DNA from: Spirodela intermedia
Taxonomy: Eukaryota > Streptophyta > Magnoliopsida > Alismatales > Araceae
Direction: 5' to 3'
Length of the DNA stretch: 64,000 bases
Assembly (NCBI GenBank): GCA_902729315.2
Contig: LR746276.1
Span: 2,896,169-2,960,168 of the forward strand
A model generated the notes under the pieces. That model saw nothing but the letters and a program-made list of their open reading frames with translations, was not told the DNA's origin and made no database searches. The position numbers and the translations under genes were made by a program. Shown here piece after piece: positions 1 to 17,000 of this stretch (position 1 is the stretch's first letter; every line of letters begins with the position of its first letter).

Positions 1-262
1 TGAGAGAAAGAGAATGATGGGAATCAAAGCTGTCATGTCATCAATGTTTGCCACATTAGTAGAGGCTACCACATCATTCTCATACAACACATCATCCTTA
101 TAGTTGATGTGTCATTCCCACATCAACACGTCATTTGGTGAATCAATACCTTCTTTCATTATCTATAAATATCCTTATAACGTCGATTGAAAAAAATGAA
201 GAGGAGAAGACATAAATTTCTTTAGTTAAGATTAACCAAGTTCACCTTGTTTAGGATTTGTT

Positions 263-432
263 TTGTGAGGACCATCATCGCACCAATAGGGTTGGTCATG
301 AGGACTCCGTCGCCTAGTAGGGTTGGTTGTGAGGATCCCATTGCCTTGATAGAGTTGATTGTGAGGACCACATCATCCCAATAAGGTTGGTCATGAGAAC
401 CCTATCAACCCAGTAGGGTTAATCATGAGGAC
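263..432. repeat. Imperfect tandem repeat, unit about 32 bp, about five copies
   Basis: Successive units start with TTGTGAGGA or TCATGAGGA and end with a variant of AATAGGGTTGG. Unit starts fall near 263, 296, 328, 360 and 393. The copies differ by several substitutions each, so the array is old. It contains no open frame of note. Confidence 0.75.
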
Positions 433-2803
433 CCATCCTTCTGTCATGCATCCTCTAGGTGTCATTGCCCTTCTTGCCTCCTGCTTCATCATTGATAGCC
501 ACCTCATCATTGTTGTCTCCCTCTAGTATCACTATCCTGCCTTCCAACTACCACCATCATCCCCACCCCCCTCTAATGATGTTCTCCAGCCATGTAGGTG
601 CCTCATCGTCGCTAGTGCTATCATTTCCCATCCATCACCATTGTCGCTACCATTTCTCCCACTGCCTTCTCTCTCTCCACTTGCATGAATATAGATTCGG
701 TTGCCCCCTTGCCTTCTATCAATTAGGGTTAAAAGGCAACTAGCTTGTGACACCGAACCAACTTGAAACAGACCAGCTCAAGTTGAGCTGGCTGCTCCAC
801 CATCTCACTCAAACCCAACTGGTTTGACCACTTAGTCCACACCAGTCCTCACACTCTAGCTTGAGTTAGGATTGAAATCAACTCAATCAGCCAGTCAGCC
901 TTGTCAATAGTTAGCAGTCAATTGTCAACTATCAACAGTCAACTATTACACCAAATCAGTAGTAAACTCCTACCAACAAGTCAAGTCCACCAGCCTATCA
1001 ATGGCTTGTCATGCTTTAAAGAACCTTGAGTAAACCCATATTTAGACAAAGGGAACTATGAAAGAATCTTTGTCAGCATACTCACTAATAAATAAAAAAT
1101 GAGAATTAACATAAAATCATAGAAATTCAATTCATCCTCTCCTCTTAGTGTTTCACTTAGCCTCTCTTCAACCTACAACAATAAATATAAAATTAAAGAG
1201 GTATGGTAAATCAGTCAATATACAATTAGTATATATAATTTAATAAATATATTTTGATTAATTTATTATAACTAAATTAATTATTGAAAATATAATGGTA
1301 CAATAAAATATACAGATGGTTGTGCATAGAATGAGTATACAAATATTTTAAAGTGATTCCACTTGGAACCTACATCTATTGTTTCTCAAGTCCCTTCAAG
1401 CTTCTTAGATTCTACTAATCTAAGAAAATATTATGACCACTAGAGAAATCTAGCCACTACATTATTATCAATACTATCTCTTGTTCCTATAAAACTAGTA
1501 ACTAGATTACTTACAAATGTTCTTAGTTCTAACTTACTAAGTTGTTTATCATAGCTTTATATTCTTTCACTGATATTATGTCTATAAATAAATAGACATT
1601 GGACTAAATTGTCAAACTAGTCCTAGTAAAAAGTGTGTTGAATCATATATGTTGTTCATGCCAACACCATTTTGATATCTAATTTCAAAAGAGTCTTGTG
1701 GCTCTATTTTTTAGACAATGAGGAATGATAGGAGGCGAGAGAGAATATAATCCTTATTTTCTGAAGGGAGTCAATTGCTATGAAATGTCATAAGTGGATG
1801 AAATAAGTAAAGTTTTAAGATATTTATCTCATCTCCTTTAAATTGAGAAATACTCAAAGGGCTTGCATCATAGCTTAAGTTTGAGTTTAGAGACATATCC
1901 AAAGGCTAATTTAGCATATGGAAAAGAGATATGATGGACCAAACCTGGACTGCATTTCAACCTATAGATTATTTTAAGAATTCTTATTAGTCTTGTTGAA
2001 AAGAAAAAAGGTCACTTGGGTGTACAAATACACTTCTCTATTTAACTTATTGTGTTAATAATGATGTTGTGTACAGTTACCAATATAAGCACTATATAAA
2101 GTTATTATATAAAATATTTGTCATAATTTATCATCATTCATTGAATGGCATCTTAAGGATTTATTTAAAAAGCTTATCTAATTGTGAGAGCTTTGCTCAT
2201 TTCATTGATGACTTAAGTAACTCTAACACTTCAACAATTCACTAAGGCTTAACTATGTTAAATAATGATTATTTTTTATTCGTTAACAGCTGATGTGACT
2301 TAATTATTGTATAATAAATCACATAAATTTAAATATTTATAAAATTAGAAAATATTAATTTTTAAATATTTAAAAATATTTCTGAATAAATATATAAATT
2401 ATAATTTAATAAATGTTTTAAAAATAGTAGAGATTTTTCAAGTCGATCATAGAGATGTAATATAATATCGGATAATATTTAAGAATTTTTTAAAAAATAT
2501 ATTTTTTTTTGTGAATTTTAGACTATGCAATGAAGATAAAATATATTTCAAATTCGTAAAAAGAAAAATAAGAGTGTGGATGTCATGATAATGTCAGCAG
2601 CTTAATGAATACGAATTAGGAGGAAATAGAGTTCTGCCCAAAGACTCTTATATAATCAATTACAAATAACTTATTGACCAAATTAAGTTCTATAAAAGTC
2701 AAAAGAAGTATAATTTAGTGAAGAAGAGTTTTGAAACTTAAAATCACACATTATATCACTAAATTAAGTAAAAAACAAATTTAAAGTAGGAAAAGTAAAG
2801 TTT

Positions 2804-3096
2804 GAACCTTGCGATAGTGATCATCAAAATTATGTGTTCAAGAGGATTATAAAATGATGTCCATGGCCTCAAAGACTCTCTTTAGACATGGACGACCTAG
2901 GCATTCACTAGATCTCTTTTTGAAATCTAAAAAATAATAATAAAAATAGTAAAATAAAGCTCCGACATTGCGATAGTGTTATATTAGAATCATAAACATT
3001 CAAAAAGACTATCATGTAATGTCTATAGCCTCAAATGCTCTCGTTTAAGAAGGACAATGTGAAAAATCTTTAGATCTTTTTGTGAAGTTTAAAAAT
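2804..3096. repeat. Two-copy diverged tandem duplication, period about 145 bp
   Basis: A block starting near 2804 (GTAAAGTTTGAACC, then TTGCGATAGTG) is repeated near 2949 (GTAAAATAAAGCTCC, then TTGCGATAGTG). Both halves continue with matching segments: ATGTCCATGGCCTCAAA against ATGTCTATAGCCTCAAA, then AGATCTCTTTTTGAA against AGATCTTTTTGTGAA. It is probably a decayed segment of an older repetitive element. Confidence 0.6.
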
Positions 3097-4689
3097 CAAT
3101 AAAGTGGGTCAATGAATCATCTCTAATAGTTATCACTTAGCATAATAAAAAATAGCAACTTTATGGATTTCCGATGATTGTCGCTTGACGAAGATAAACT
3201 AGATGGAGGTGGGGCATGTGTTAAAAAACTTCATCCTTAGGCTTGCATAGTAAGAGGAGGCTCTTCATTGAATCTAATATGTTCTTAAGAGGTGGTGACT
3301 CATCTTTTGAGAGATCGCTTTCTTCTTGATAATAGTTTGTTCATCGATCAATCAGAGATAATTTACTCAATAGATTTGTGATCTTTATATCTAAAATTAT
3401 TTGGTAATTTTAATAATGATACTTCGTGAATTTTATTGACAATATTTTCATCGATGATTGAGTCATTCTAACAACTTAATTGTTGACAGACAATATGCAA
3501 GAAAATCACTATTTTATCAGATAAAAATATGACTTTAGTACTAGTAGGATTTGAATCATTGACGATCACCTACCTATATGAGAGATAATGAAATAAGTAC
3601 ACGAATATTTTTATAAAGTGATGTCATTAGGGTGTCTACTTCTCATAAATAAGGGTTAGTTTAGGTATTAAAATTATTAAAAATCTTTTAAGAAGATGTG
3701 ACATCAATTTAGTCCCACATCAATTATTTTTTGAGTTTTAAAGTATATATTTAATAACACAATATTTTGTGATTAATAAGCATCTCTCTCGCATGTGTAT
3801 GACCACTTCTTGCCCTACGTCCGACTAGCCACTAGTGACATGAAAAGAGAGTGATGCACATGTGTCTCTTCTATCAATCCTTAGTTGCTCGAGCCTTCTA
3901 CTTGCGACTCTATTTGACTATGCTTCTGACCTACTTGTCGACCTAACTAGCTAATGGGTTCCCCCCCCTCTTTTTCTATATGTTTATTTTATTTTATTTC
4001 CCTTCATTTATCTTAAAAATATGATTATAAAAATTCACAAAAAATCACATAATTAGTCAAAAAATTACATTAATTAATTAAAAATTACTTTTCATAATTT
4101 AACAAAAATATAAGCCTATTTATCATGAGTTAAGGCTTAAATTATATTATTAATTAATTATAAGCTTATGATAATGAAGACTTATCAACACCCTCTCAAT
4201 TTCACAAATTTACTTATATTTGGTATCTTGATTGATGTAGCTCCCTACCATTCTAGCTTTTGAAAAAGCCTCATTTTTTATAAACTTTAAATCAAATGAG
4301 CAACTTTATTCTTTAATGGTTATAAAATAACTCTAATATGACTATTGCACAGCACATGACACAATATACTTGAAAATGCTAAAAAACATACTTACTAATA
4401 TTATAAATTAAATATAAATTTTAATTGTCCTAATTTCTCTTCATATTTTCTCCACTATTTTTCTTTAAAATAACTTTACACAATAGGTTTATACATGCTC
4501 ATATATATAATAGAAATTAAGATATAAGGTAGTTATGAAGAGTGAAGTAACAATTTTGTACCTAACTTGTGGAGTGAAATAATCTAGTATATCACTTTTA
4601 GATATTATAGCATATCAAAAGAATCAAGTTCCAATGATTATTGACAATGGATAGATTAATGAGCACAATCTATGAGAATGAATAAGTTA

Positions 4690-5260
4690 TTGTCTCATAA
4701 GCATCATGTGACTATATAAGGTAATAAATAAAAGTGTAGATAACATAATCTACTTCTTAAAATGGCATGTAGATCCAGATGACATAGTATATGACTACAA
4801 ATAATATTATGTATACAGAAAACCATATGAACATAGAACATATGACTTGAATCAACATAGTGTATCAATGAAATTTCATATAAGATCATAGAACATGATA
4901 AATGGTTGTGGGTAATATAGTATTTCAGTAAACATCACATGCGATTACATATGACTTGTTAGTGGATGTAAGATGTAAATCTATCTTAAAACATACAACT
5001 TGAGATATCATGATATATAAATGAATAAATACGAGGCTGCTAATAATAGTGTATATACCTATCCTTAATATTTGCATATAGTGGGAATACAAACAACACC
5101 AAATACCAATATGGATGATATAATATATCACAAATGTGAACAATATAGTGCATGCATGTCAATAAAAATACATCACAATCATAAAATAACATAACATATG
5201 AGTGATGATAACATAGTGTATGAACATTGTTAAAATAATATATCATTAATGTAATGACAA
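4690..5260. repeat. Degenerate AT-rich satellite-like block
   Basis: Variants of the phrase ACATAGTGTATnAATG recur at irregular 60-75 base spacing (near 4788, 4857, 4916, 5046, 5145 and 5215), mixed with CATATGA and CATCACA words. Several overlapping minus-strand frames of 60-70 codons come only from this low-complexity pattern. The repeat unit is too decayed to define exactly. Confidence 0.4.
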
Positions 5261-6369
5261 AAATTTCCTTTCCACATCTTTAATTAATTTCTAGTTTTTT
5301 ATAATATTAGGAACTAAAGTGAAAGTTTTCTAAGGTGAAAGCTTGGGAATTTATGTAGGGTTAGAAAAATATTGCCTATAATTTTATACACAGCAAAAAA
5401 TCACAATGTAAATTAATTATTTTACCATTATCTATTTTGTTAATATTAAAACTAGAAGTCAACATATGAAACTATTACAGAATGTCCATAGTAAATCAAG
5501 AATCAAAGATATGAACAATATTAGGTCAAGGATGACACCTAGATGTCCCCAACAAATCTATTTCTTGTTAGAATATTACTCACATAGTAAATATCTTGTT
5601 TTGAGCGTCACTTTACTGATGCAAAAAATGGTGAAATTTTAGTAGTCCCCAAATATGTAATTTTTCTTTTTAAAATAAATGTGCGAACCTTTATGAATGT
5701 TATAATTTATTTGAATATATTGACTTGGCATCACTCGCGTGACGTATTTGGTCTTCGTCGATCCGCATCGGGCTTGTGCGCATCAGCGATAGTGTGACAT
5801 TGTCGATGACGGAAGACGACAAGGAGGTGATACGCACCCAACAGGGAGCGTCTCTCTACGACTATTCCTCCCACCTGGTGACGTCACCCCCTCTCTTTCA
5901 TCAAGACTGTCGTCCCTCCTGACCAAGTTTAAACTTCAGAAAGGCCACTCGGCCCACGAGCCTTAAAGCCCGAACCCGAAGCCCGAAACCGGGCCCCCCC
6001 AAGTACAGAGTCTTTAATGCGAGCACACGTCGGCATTTAATGAAAACAGCTGGGCCCGAGCCCGACGACATCTGTTCAGTCGGGCCCCCTGCTGAACCCC
6101 ATTTTTGGTTGCTTTTAGAGTGAGAAAACAAACACTCTCTCCACCCCGCGCTCCTCTCCCGCCGTGCCTCCGCAGCTTCTCTGCTCCTCTCCTCTTCTCC
6201 TCTGCTTCTCCTCCGCTTCTCCTGGAGCCCGAGCTCCATCTGCGCCTCTCCCTTTCTTCCCCGCGGTGCTGGATTCTCGATCTGTGGAATGAATGCTGTG
6301 CAGGTTTAGTCGGTGATCGGGGTGGGGACGAGGAGATTTAGAAGGTTGGGGGAGAGAGAGCGTGACTGT

Positions 6370-6413
6370 GTGGTGGGGGGGGGAGGGGAGGGGGAGAGGG
6401 GGGGGGGGTGGGG

Positions 6414-6419
<6 letters not shown>
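6370..6419 (+). promoter_or_regulatory. G-run cluster abutting the JASON start codon
   Basis: About 45 bases, almost all G in runs of 4 to 11 separated by single A or T bases or by AGA, end at the ATG at 6414. On the transcribed strand this fits the definition of a G-quadruplex-forming sequence next to the initiation codon. A role in translation is an inference. Confidence 0.5.
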
Positions 6420-10152
<3,733 letters not shown>

Positions 10153-10385
10153 GTAGCTGTTCAGAAACAGGGGTTGCTCAGGTAATTCTGTCTGGTTCCT
10201 CCCTACAGATGCTAAACAGGTTGATGGGCATGCATTCGAGCTGGCACAGCCCATAAAATTTTCCCTGGGTAAGCCACGCTGTAGATAGTAATCTTCCTTT
10301 TTTGTAAAAAAAAAAATGATTTTCTTCGGAGATTCCCCATAATGTTTCCAAAGTTTCTTTCACGCGCATACATTTGCATATATAT

Positions 10386-10423
10386 ACATATGCATATATA
10401 TATATATATATATATGCATATGT
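10386..10423. repeat. 38-bp perfect palindrome with AT core
   Basis: ACATATGCAT at 10386-10395 is the exact reverse complement of ATGCATATGT at 10414-10423. The 18 bases between are alternating AT, so the whole block is one uninterrupted palindrome. More TATATA and CATATG repeats flank it to about 10442. Confidence 0.9.
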
Positions 10424-10950
10424 ATATATATATGTATATATAATTTATCTTCAATATGTATAATCGTGGAATGGACGTCATACAAAAAATGAGCGGTGAT
10501 CTTTGAGGGTGGGTCCTGCTGGAGCTCATCAATATCTTTGAAGATCTCTCTCTCTCGCTGGTCCCGCCCAATGCATGGAGGGCTGTCCGTGCAGGGTCCA
10601 GGCTATCTGTGGCTTCGTTCTCTGGGTCTCTCTCAAGGCCTTAGCTTGTGGACCCGCCACCTAAGAAGAAGATTAGGCCTGGCTCACAGTAGACCGTGTG
10701 AGCCCAACGCACAAACCAACCCTACCCCAAAAGCCCAGTTCCTACACGTTTTCTGTAAAACCCAGGCAAGCAGCCCTAGGCTGAATTCCTCATTTCTCAC
10801 GGTTCTAAAATCTTCCCTATCATTTCAACGGCTGGTTTGCCTCACCAACTTATTCTTCATATCGATGTGAGAAACCAAGGCCAAACACCAGGCATCCCCT
10901 TCGAGATCAGATCGCACATGTCTCCCTTCGAAAAACCCCAAAGAAAATCA

Positions 10951-10956
10951 TTTATT
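10951..10956 (-). terminator. Candidate poly(A) signal of SWAP70
   Basis: AATAAA on the minus strand, about 120 bases past the SWAP70 stop. Position fits; not proven. Confidence 0.4.
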
Positions 10957-11075
10957 CTCCCCCCATCCTCAACGTCATGTATACATATCACAGCAAATTA
11001 TTTCCTCTCCCGCCCCACCCCAGCCCCCTTCTCCTGATCCAGAGGGGGAAGGGCTGCGTATGATGCGGTCTCCCA

Positions 11076-14000
11076 TCAAGGCTGGAATGAGGGCCCCCCA
11101 ATCGGTGGATCGCCCAGCGGAGCAGCGATCACCACCGGAATGTCGAGGCTGCTGCCCTCTCCTTCTGCGGAGATCTCCTTGACATCATCCATCCTCGCGC
11201 TCGCCGACTGGAGGTCCCCCCACTCCACATCCTCCCCCATCGAGTAGGCGTCGACCCGGTCAACGGGGGGATCATGGGTTGACCTTGAATCGTTGCTCAG
11301 GCAGGCCTTGTCAACGTCGCCCTCCGACAGATCCATGTGCTTTGTCATTGGAGCCGCCGCTGCCCGGGCAGAGCCTGAGCAGGGCTCCGGCGGCTCCGCC
11401 ACCACTTGCTTCGTGCTGGTCTCTTGCCTGCCAGAATTCACCCCTCGGAATCAAATCAGATGGAGAAAAAAAATCAGAAAAGTAGGAAATTGGCGCGGCA
11501 AGAATTAGAACAATAGTCGCAACAAGTTCGCCCAGACCTCTGGATTTGTGATTCCAGCATGGCCAAGTAAGCAAGGAGTTCTTCCTTCTCCTTTGCAGCT
11601 GCCAGCTCCTTCCCTGCGGCGGCCCTCAGCTTGGCTTCTGCATCTGCCTCTGCAACCCTAGCCCTCTCCTCAGCCCTGAGCACTGCGGCTTCAAGGATGA
11701 CAGCGTGCTCCCTGGCCTTGCCGAGCTCAGAACGCCACAGCTGAGCTTCCTGAAGGGCAGAGTCTCTCTGCTTCAACAGGGCCTCCCTCTCCTTGTCCAG
11801 ATGGGACACCTTCCCTTCAACCTCCCTCAACTGGATCAGAAAAAGCCAAGGAGTTTACCAAATTCAGCAAGAAGCTTCGGTTTAAATAATGAATGTTTCC
11901 CTTCTTATCATCATTGTATTTCTTGCGGTGACCATGAGATGTAACTGCTGGCCGACGGTGGGATATGGAAGAACAAGATGAGATCAGAGGTGACACAAAA
12001 ACTTGAAGATTCTAAGAATTATTTCACATGTGGACTGGGGCTCAGATGGAGAGCCTGTAAATAGGAAAAATATTGATAAAATCCTTCGACATCCCAAAAA
12101 CTTTGGCCAGCTGTGTGTTTCTTTTCCTAGGAATTCTTCTCACTTCATCATTGGCTTCTGTGGTGATGTGAAGAATTTTACTGGGCAGGCCTCGGATTTA
12201 TTTGAAATTGAAAAAACTGTAAATTAAGCAGGCAGTAGAGAGAAACTCGACAAAATGTAGATTTGCATCAGAGAAGGCCACCACCTTAAGAATGAATGCC
12301 TCCGACTGTTTCTCTGCGTCAACAGTTAGGCGCTCAATTTCCGTGCATACTAGTCTCCTCTCTTCGTCCATGGCATGAGCTGCAGAAGCTGCTGCTTCTG
12401 CAGCTTCAGCTGTATCTGTTAGCTTATCCGCTAGTTCTTTTATAGTAGAATCTCTAGCACGAAGTTCCCGAGCCAACTGCTGCAGTTCCTCATCCTTCAC
12501 GCGAAGCGTCTCCTATTGAGCACAAATGAGGGGGAAAAAGATCTCATTCATTTCATATTTTTTGAATAAATTCTTCTCATTTTTATAAGTAGAAGTGTCC
12601 ATATATGGATAAGAATTTGAGTACTAACATAACAATAAGAAGAATCCCTGCTTGAGAATTATACATTACCCACTTCAACAAATCAGCAAAGGTAATAAAT
12701 AGCAGGCCTTTTTAAAGCCATTTCTACTATGTCATCCCGTTTTACAGATTCCTTCGGATAACTTACGATGACCACAATAACAATACTTTTATACATAAAA
12801 CTTATTCGAAATTCTTTTGGAGAATCCTCTCCTTCAACGATTTCAGTGAGAAAAAAAAAGGTAAAGGAAGTTTGCCCCCTATCAAGAGGAAACAGGCTGA
12901 ATAATTGCTACCAAGACATGGCTAACATGAGTTCACAATAAAAACTTGGCAAATAAACTGATACTTGGATATACTGCTGTAAAAAGTAGCTAAGTTCCAC
13001 TCATATTCAGACGAGAAAGATCAATCGCATAAGTTATGGGAACACCATTGGTAAAGACACCTTGGCACTATATTCCCACATTTCTTCTGGCTAAACCAAA
13101 GATAAGGGATTTCTCACTTATAGTGTGTTGAGAAGATCAAGGGTTCAAGGGTCTGGTCTCAAATTCAGAAGATGAACGAGGAAATAGAGAAATCCATAGT
13201 GATTCATCAAGAGAAAACTAATGAGACGGTTATCTGCAGATTGGAGACCCAAATCCAGATTTCCTGGGAATGCTCAATGTAGTTTTAAACGGTTTCCATG
13301 CTACACTCTGTCACATGTGGATCAACTACGATGATAAGCAAGAGTGTTTCTGAGATTTACAGATTCACTTGATAGTCTGCTACGATGAATTACATGCAAA
13401 AATCGCACAACTTTATTGCCCAACAATGAACAAAACAACGTTGGCAACCCCTCTTTTGGAGTACTATCATTAGACTTTTTGCCCTCCCATACGAAGTTGA
13501 CTTTTTTGCCCATTTGGGTGAAAAAGAGAAGAGATAAGGTTGATGTTTTCCTTCAAAGCTATGGCTAAGTATGTGATACTATAGCACGTTACTGATAATG
13601 AAGTAAATATATCCATCGAACAAATATATCACTCTTCCATTCACCATCAACTGGTGAAAAAGGCACTTGCTTTTCATGAGAAATGAAGTTTTTCAGGGAC
13701 ATGTGAATATTTGTAAGGTCAAAAAAATATAAACTGTTGTCCTAGACTACAACATCATGAATGAGTCAACCAGCATATAAACTCCAATATCAGCATTTCA
13801 TGATGGGCAATATAACAGACAAAACATCAGAGCAGCTCTCATGCAAAAATTAATCTCTAAAACATCTAAAAAGTTCACCTTCATAATTGTCAAGTCATCA
13901 AATTGACCTTCATTTGGTTTAACTGTCAACTTGCCCAAAGCAGCTCTCATGGAGATCTTCATCGCTGCTTCAATTTGTTTAGAAGCTTCAGCTGCAGTGG

Positions 14001-17000
14001 CATTGGCAGCCGCAACAACAGTGGCAACAGTCCCTAGCTTTGCAGAGCTACTCCCACCTAAGGAATTGACAGCCTCTTTATGAGCCTTTAGAACCAACTG
14101 TGCTGCACTGTTCAATAGACAAACAATCAACATTACTAAAACTGGGTAATTGTTTTTTTTCTGTTTGCCTCAATGATAACTTCTAAGTGAAGAAGAAAAT
14201 ATGCAGATGCATATCAGTCTGATGAATAAAAGCTAGAGTCAGATAAAACAAACTCTCCGGCCTAGTGGCAAAAGCGTCACTTTTAGAACCAAATTTCAGT
14301 TGGCCAAAGCAATCAAAGAATAGAAATTGAACAGGCTTTGGTATTGAACGGCATCATCAAAGCATTGCCATTGAATTTGGAGGACAGCAATCAGATTCAG
14401 CACGAAGACCTTCTTTACTTAAGTACTTTGAATGCCATCAGAACTACTGTTCCCGTTGTCTGAGGCCCTTTCATTAAACAGATGATGACCAAAAGAAAAG
14501 TTCAAAAGAGAAGGACCAACTCAGCTCTTTCTTTGCCCCTTTGGCCATTCATTGATATGAACTTGATCTATCAGCTTGTGAACTTAATTATGCGTTTCTT
14601 CGTTTTTCGCTTAAGCTGGGTGCATTTAATTTTTCAAGTGGCCCCATTTTATGTATCCATCAAAATTGTGGATAATGTCAAATGGAAGTCAGTGACTGCT
14701 CTAAAATCAAATCTCAGATTGGTGGGGGCAGTGACCATGGTTGACTAGCAAAATAGAAACACATGAAAAAGTGATCCTTGCTGAAAGAGTAGGATCACAT
14801 AACAGGCAATTTAACAAGCGGGTATTGATTTTATTAATTGAATGGCCAGATTGGCATTGCGAATCAAGACAAGATGGAAACATACTTATCCTTCCAGCAA
14901 AAAGAAGCCTCTTGGATTTGGTGGTTCTCCTTTCTCAAACCAGAACAACTCTGAGCTATAGGCAAGATAAATGAAGATCACTAGAGCAAGCCGACCGAAG
15001 GGACTATACTCAAATTCCCTTTTTGTCTATGTTTCTAAGCAGAACCAGTTCTTATCACAGAATCAGTTCTTTCTACACCGGTTTTGCAACCGTTATATAA
15101 AAACATACACGAAATAATGATGGGTCCTTGGATATCGTCATGTAATCCTTTGTCAAAAGTTGCTCAAGAGTTTGGCATTATGCTTAATAGAAAAGAACAA
15201 AGTCAAGGCCACTTTCAGGGGGTGCCCTCACTGTTTGAAGGTTTAAGCATGGTACTAGTGAAAGAATCCGCATCACTTTATATTCATAAAATTGTCTGTG
15301 GCAATCGCATTTCCCTAGTTATGTATACCTACTATTTGGAAGGATAGTATCTGATATAATATGGTTGATAATGAAGCGCCAGTCGTGAAGGTTTCTTGCT
15401 ATCATCACCAAAAACGCTTTGGGTGAAACAATCTATTCCGAAGGAAAAGGGAGCAACATTTCATAATATAGATAAAAGAAAAACCAAACATCAAAAAAGC
15501 AGATTTCATACACATGATTCTCTAAAACTTGTGGCAACAATAGGATATTGAGGTTAAAATATATTAGGATCCAGAGTGGGGCTTATTGAGGTTACCGTAA
15601 AGTGGATACCCAGGCACTTGCAGCACTCGGAGTTTCTGCACAAAGAAAGTACTCTTTCTTCTGTGGGGTTCCAATGTCTAAAACCGTAGTCATGGAACAT
15701 CATAACATGAGAACAACCGAACTCGACCACAACTTAACATCCAAAACTTTCAGAAAAATCATTATATGCATACTATCATATTATTACTGATGAGAAATTT
15801 GGATACAAAAACAGCAGCCATCATACTTTGGAAGTCCCCTGAAAAAAGTAGATTATCCATATTTAGCAGGTATCAAAGCATAGTTACGAAGGACAATCTG
15901 CTCTATGATGCAAAAGAGTATTTTCCGTTGAATACATGTTTTTCTTACTGGAAATTCACCGGGGAAACAATGATAGTGCTGTCAGAGTCAAATACGATTG
16001 TTCCCTTGATGACTGCTTCATTTCTCTTCGTCCTAACACATGCCAAAAATAGGAAGTGCAATTAAGGCGTAGCTAATCGAGAAGAGACTACTAGCGAATT
16101 TCTAATTGCCCAAACCCTGACTGAGTACCATACTTGTATTCCATTTTCCCAGTCGTTGGGTCTAGGATCACCCAGCGCTCATTCCACTTCCTTAGCTGAA
16201 GAAAGAAAACATCTCAGCAACAATATCCCAAAAAACGGAAAACTATTGTGATTTCTGTAATCCATTCAAGAGAAGCCTTTACACTCAACAGAAAAGGAAA
16301 GAGAAAGAGAGAACTTCTCAAAAAAAATCATCAAACGCCAGTTAGATTATATGAGGGAAAAACTTAATCAGATTCAGAATTTTTTAATTTTTGAAGCCCC
16401 AAAATGAGTAAGGGAAAGCAAGAGGACGTATCACGGTTAAAGTACCCAAAACGATGCTATAATCAATACTGGATGCACATGCTGGTAAGAGTCAGCCCTT
16501 TAATCTGTTTTGATGTCTCAAGAGCCAATTTTCTTGCACTAATTAACCCATGTTTTATCCCCAGCGCACAAGAAGAATAATTATCTTGTTACAGTTGGAT
16601 ATCAAAAGAATATCTAGATATGCGTCATTCTCACCTTCAGAATGATCAAGATCTAAAATCGTAATCGGCACAGAAAACTAAAGAAAATTTTCATTGGGAT
16701 TATAACGTCTGAAAACATCTTTTCCGCATTGAATTCGAAGATCCGTACCATTATGGGGAAAAATGTCATGAACGAACAAAAATAAAATATTTCATGTTGA
16801 ATCACCTCCAAATTAAAAGGTTTCTTTCATTGAAAGACGATTACTGCAAATATTTCTAGAGCTACTCAATGGTGAAAATTAATTTCGGTGGCTCATCCCG
16901 CATGACCTCCTAGGTCATCTGAAATGGTGTGCACAGTTGAATAGTCAAACAGTTGAGCCACTCAACAAAGAAGATTACCATCATCTAAAATAAAGTGACA

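Larger units (their letters stand above)
1..6413. other. AT-rich intergenic region upstream of the JASON-like gene
   Basis: No gene is recognisable here on either strand. Open frames are short and low-complexity. The stretch to about 5700 is AT-rich and carries three weak tandem or duplicated repeat blocks, listed separately. From about 5740 the base composition changes sharply to GC-rich, and 5920-6410 is probably the promoter and 5' leader of the downstream gene. Two short upstream ATGs, at 6289 and 6293, open frames that stop within 21-24 bases; they matter only if this part is transcribed. Confidence 0.6.
10153..11075. other. Convergent 3' intergenic region between JASON and SWAP70
   Basis: The two genes meet tail to tail across about 920 bases. 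The region includes the JASON 3' UTR, a 38-bp perfect AT-rich palindrome, and the SWAP70 3' UTR side with a candidate poly(A) signal. No gene is recognisable. Frames of 60-125 codons here lack family features. Confidence 0.6.

Noticed and set aside
5901-6239. Arg/Glu-rich minus-strand frame upstream of JASON
   Set aside because: Arises from the CT-rich leader on the plus strand; no family match.
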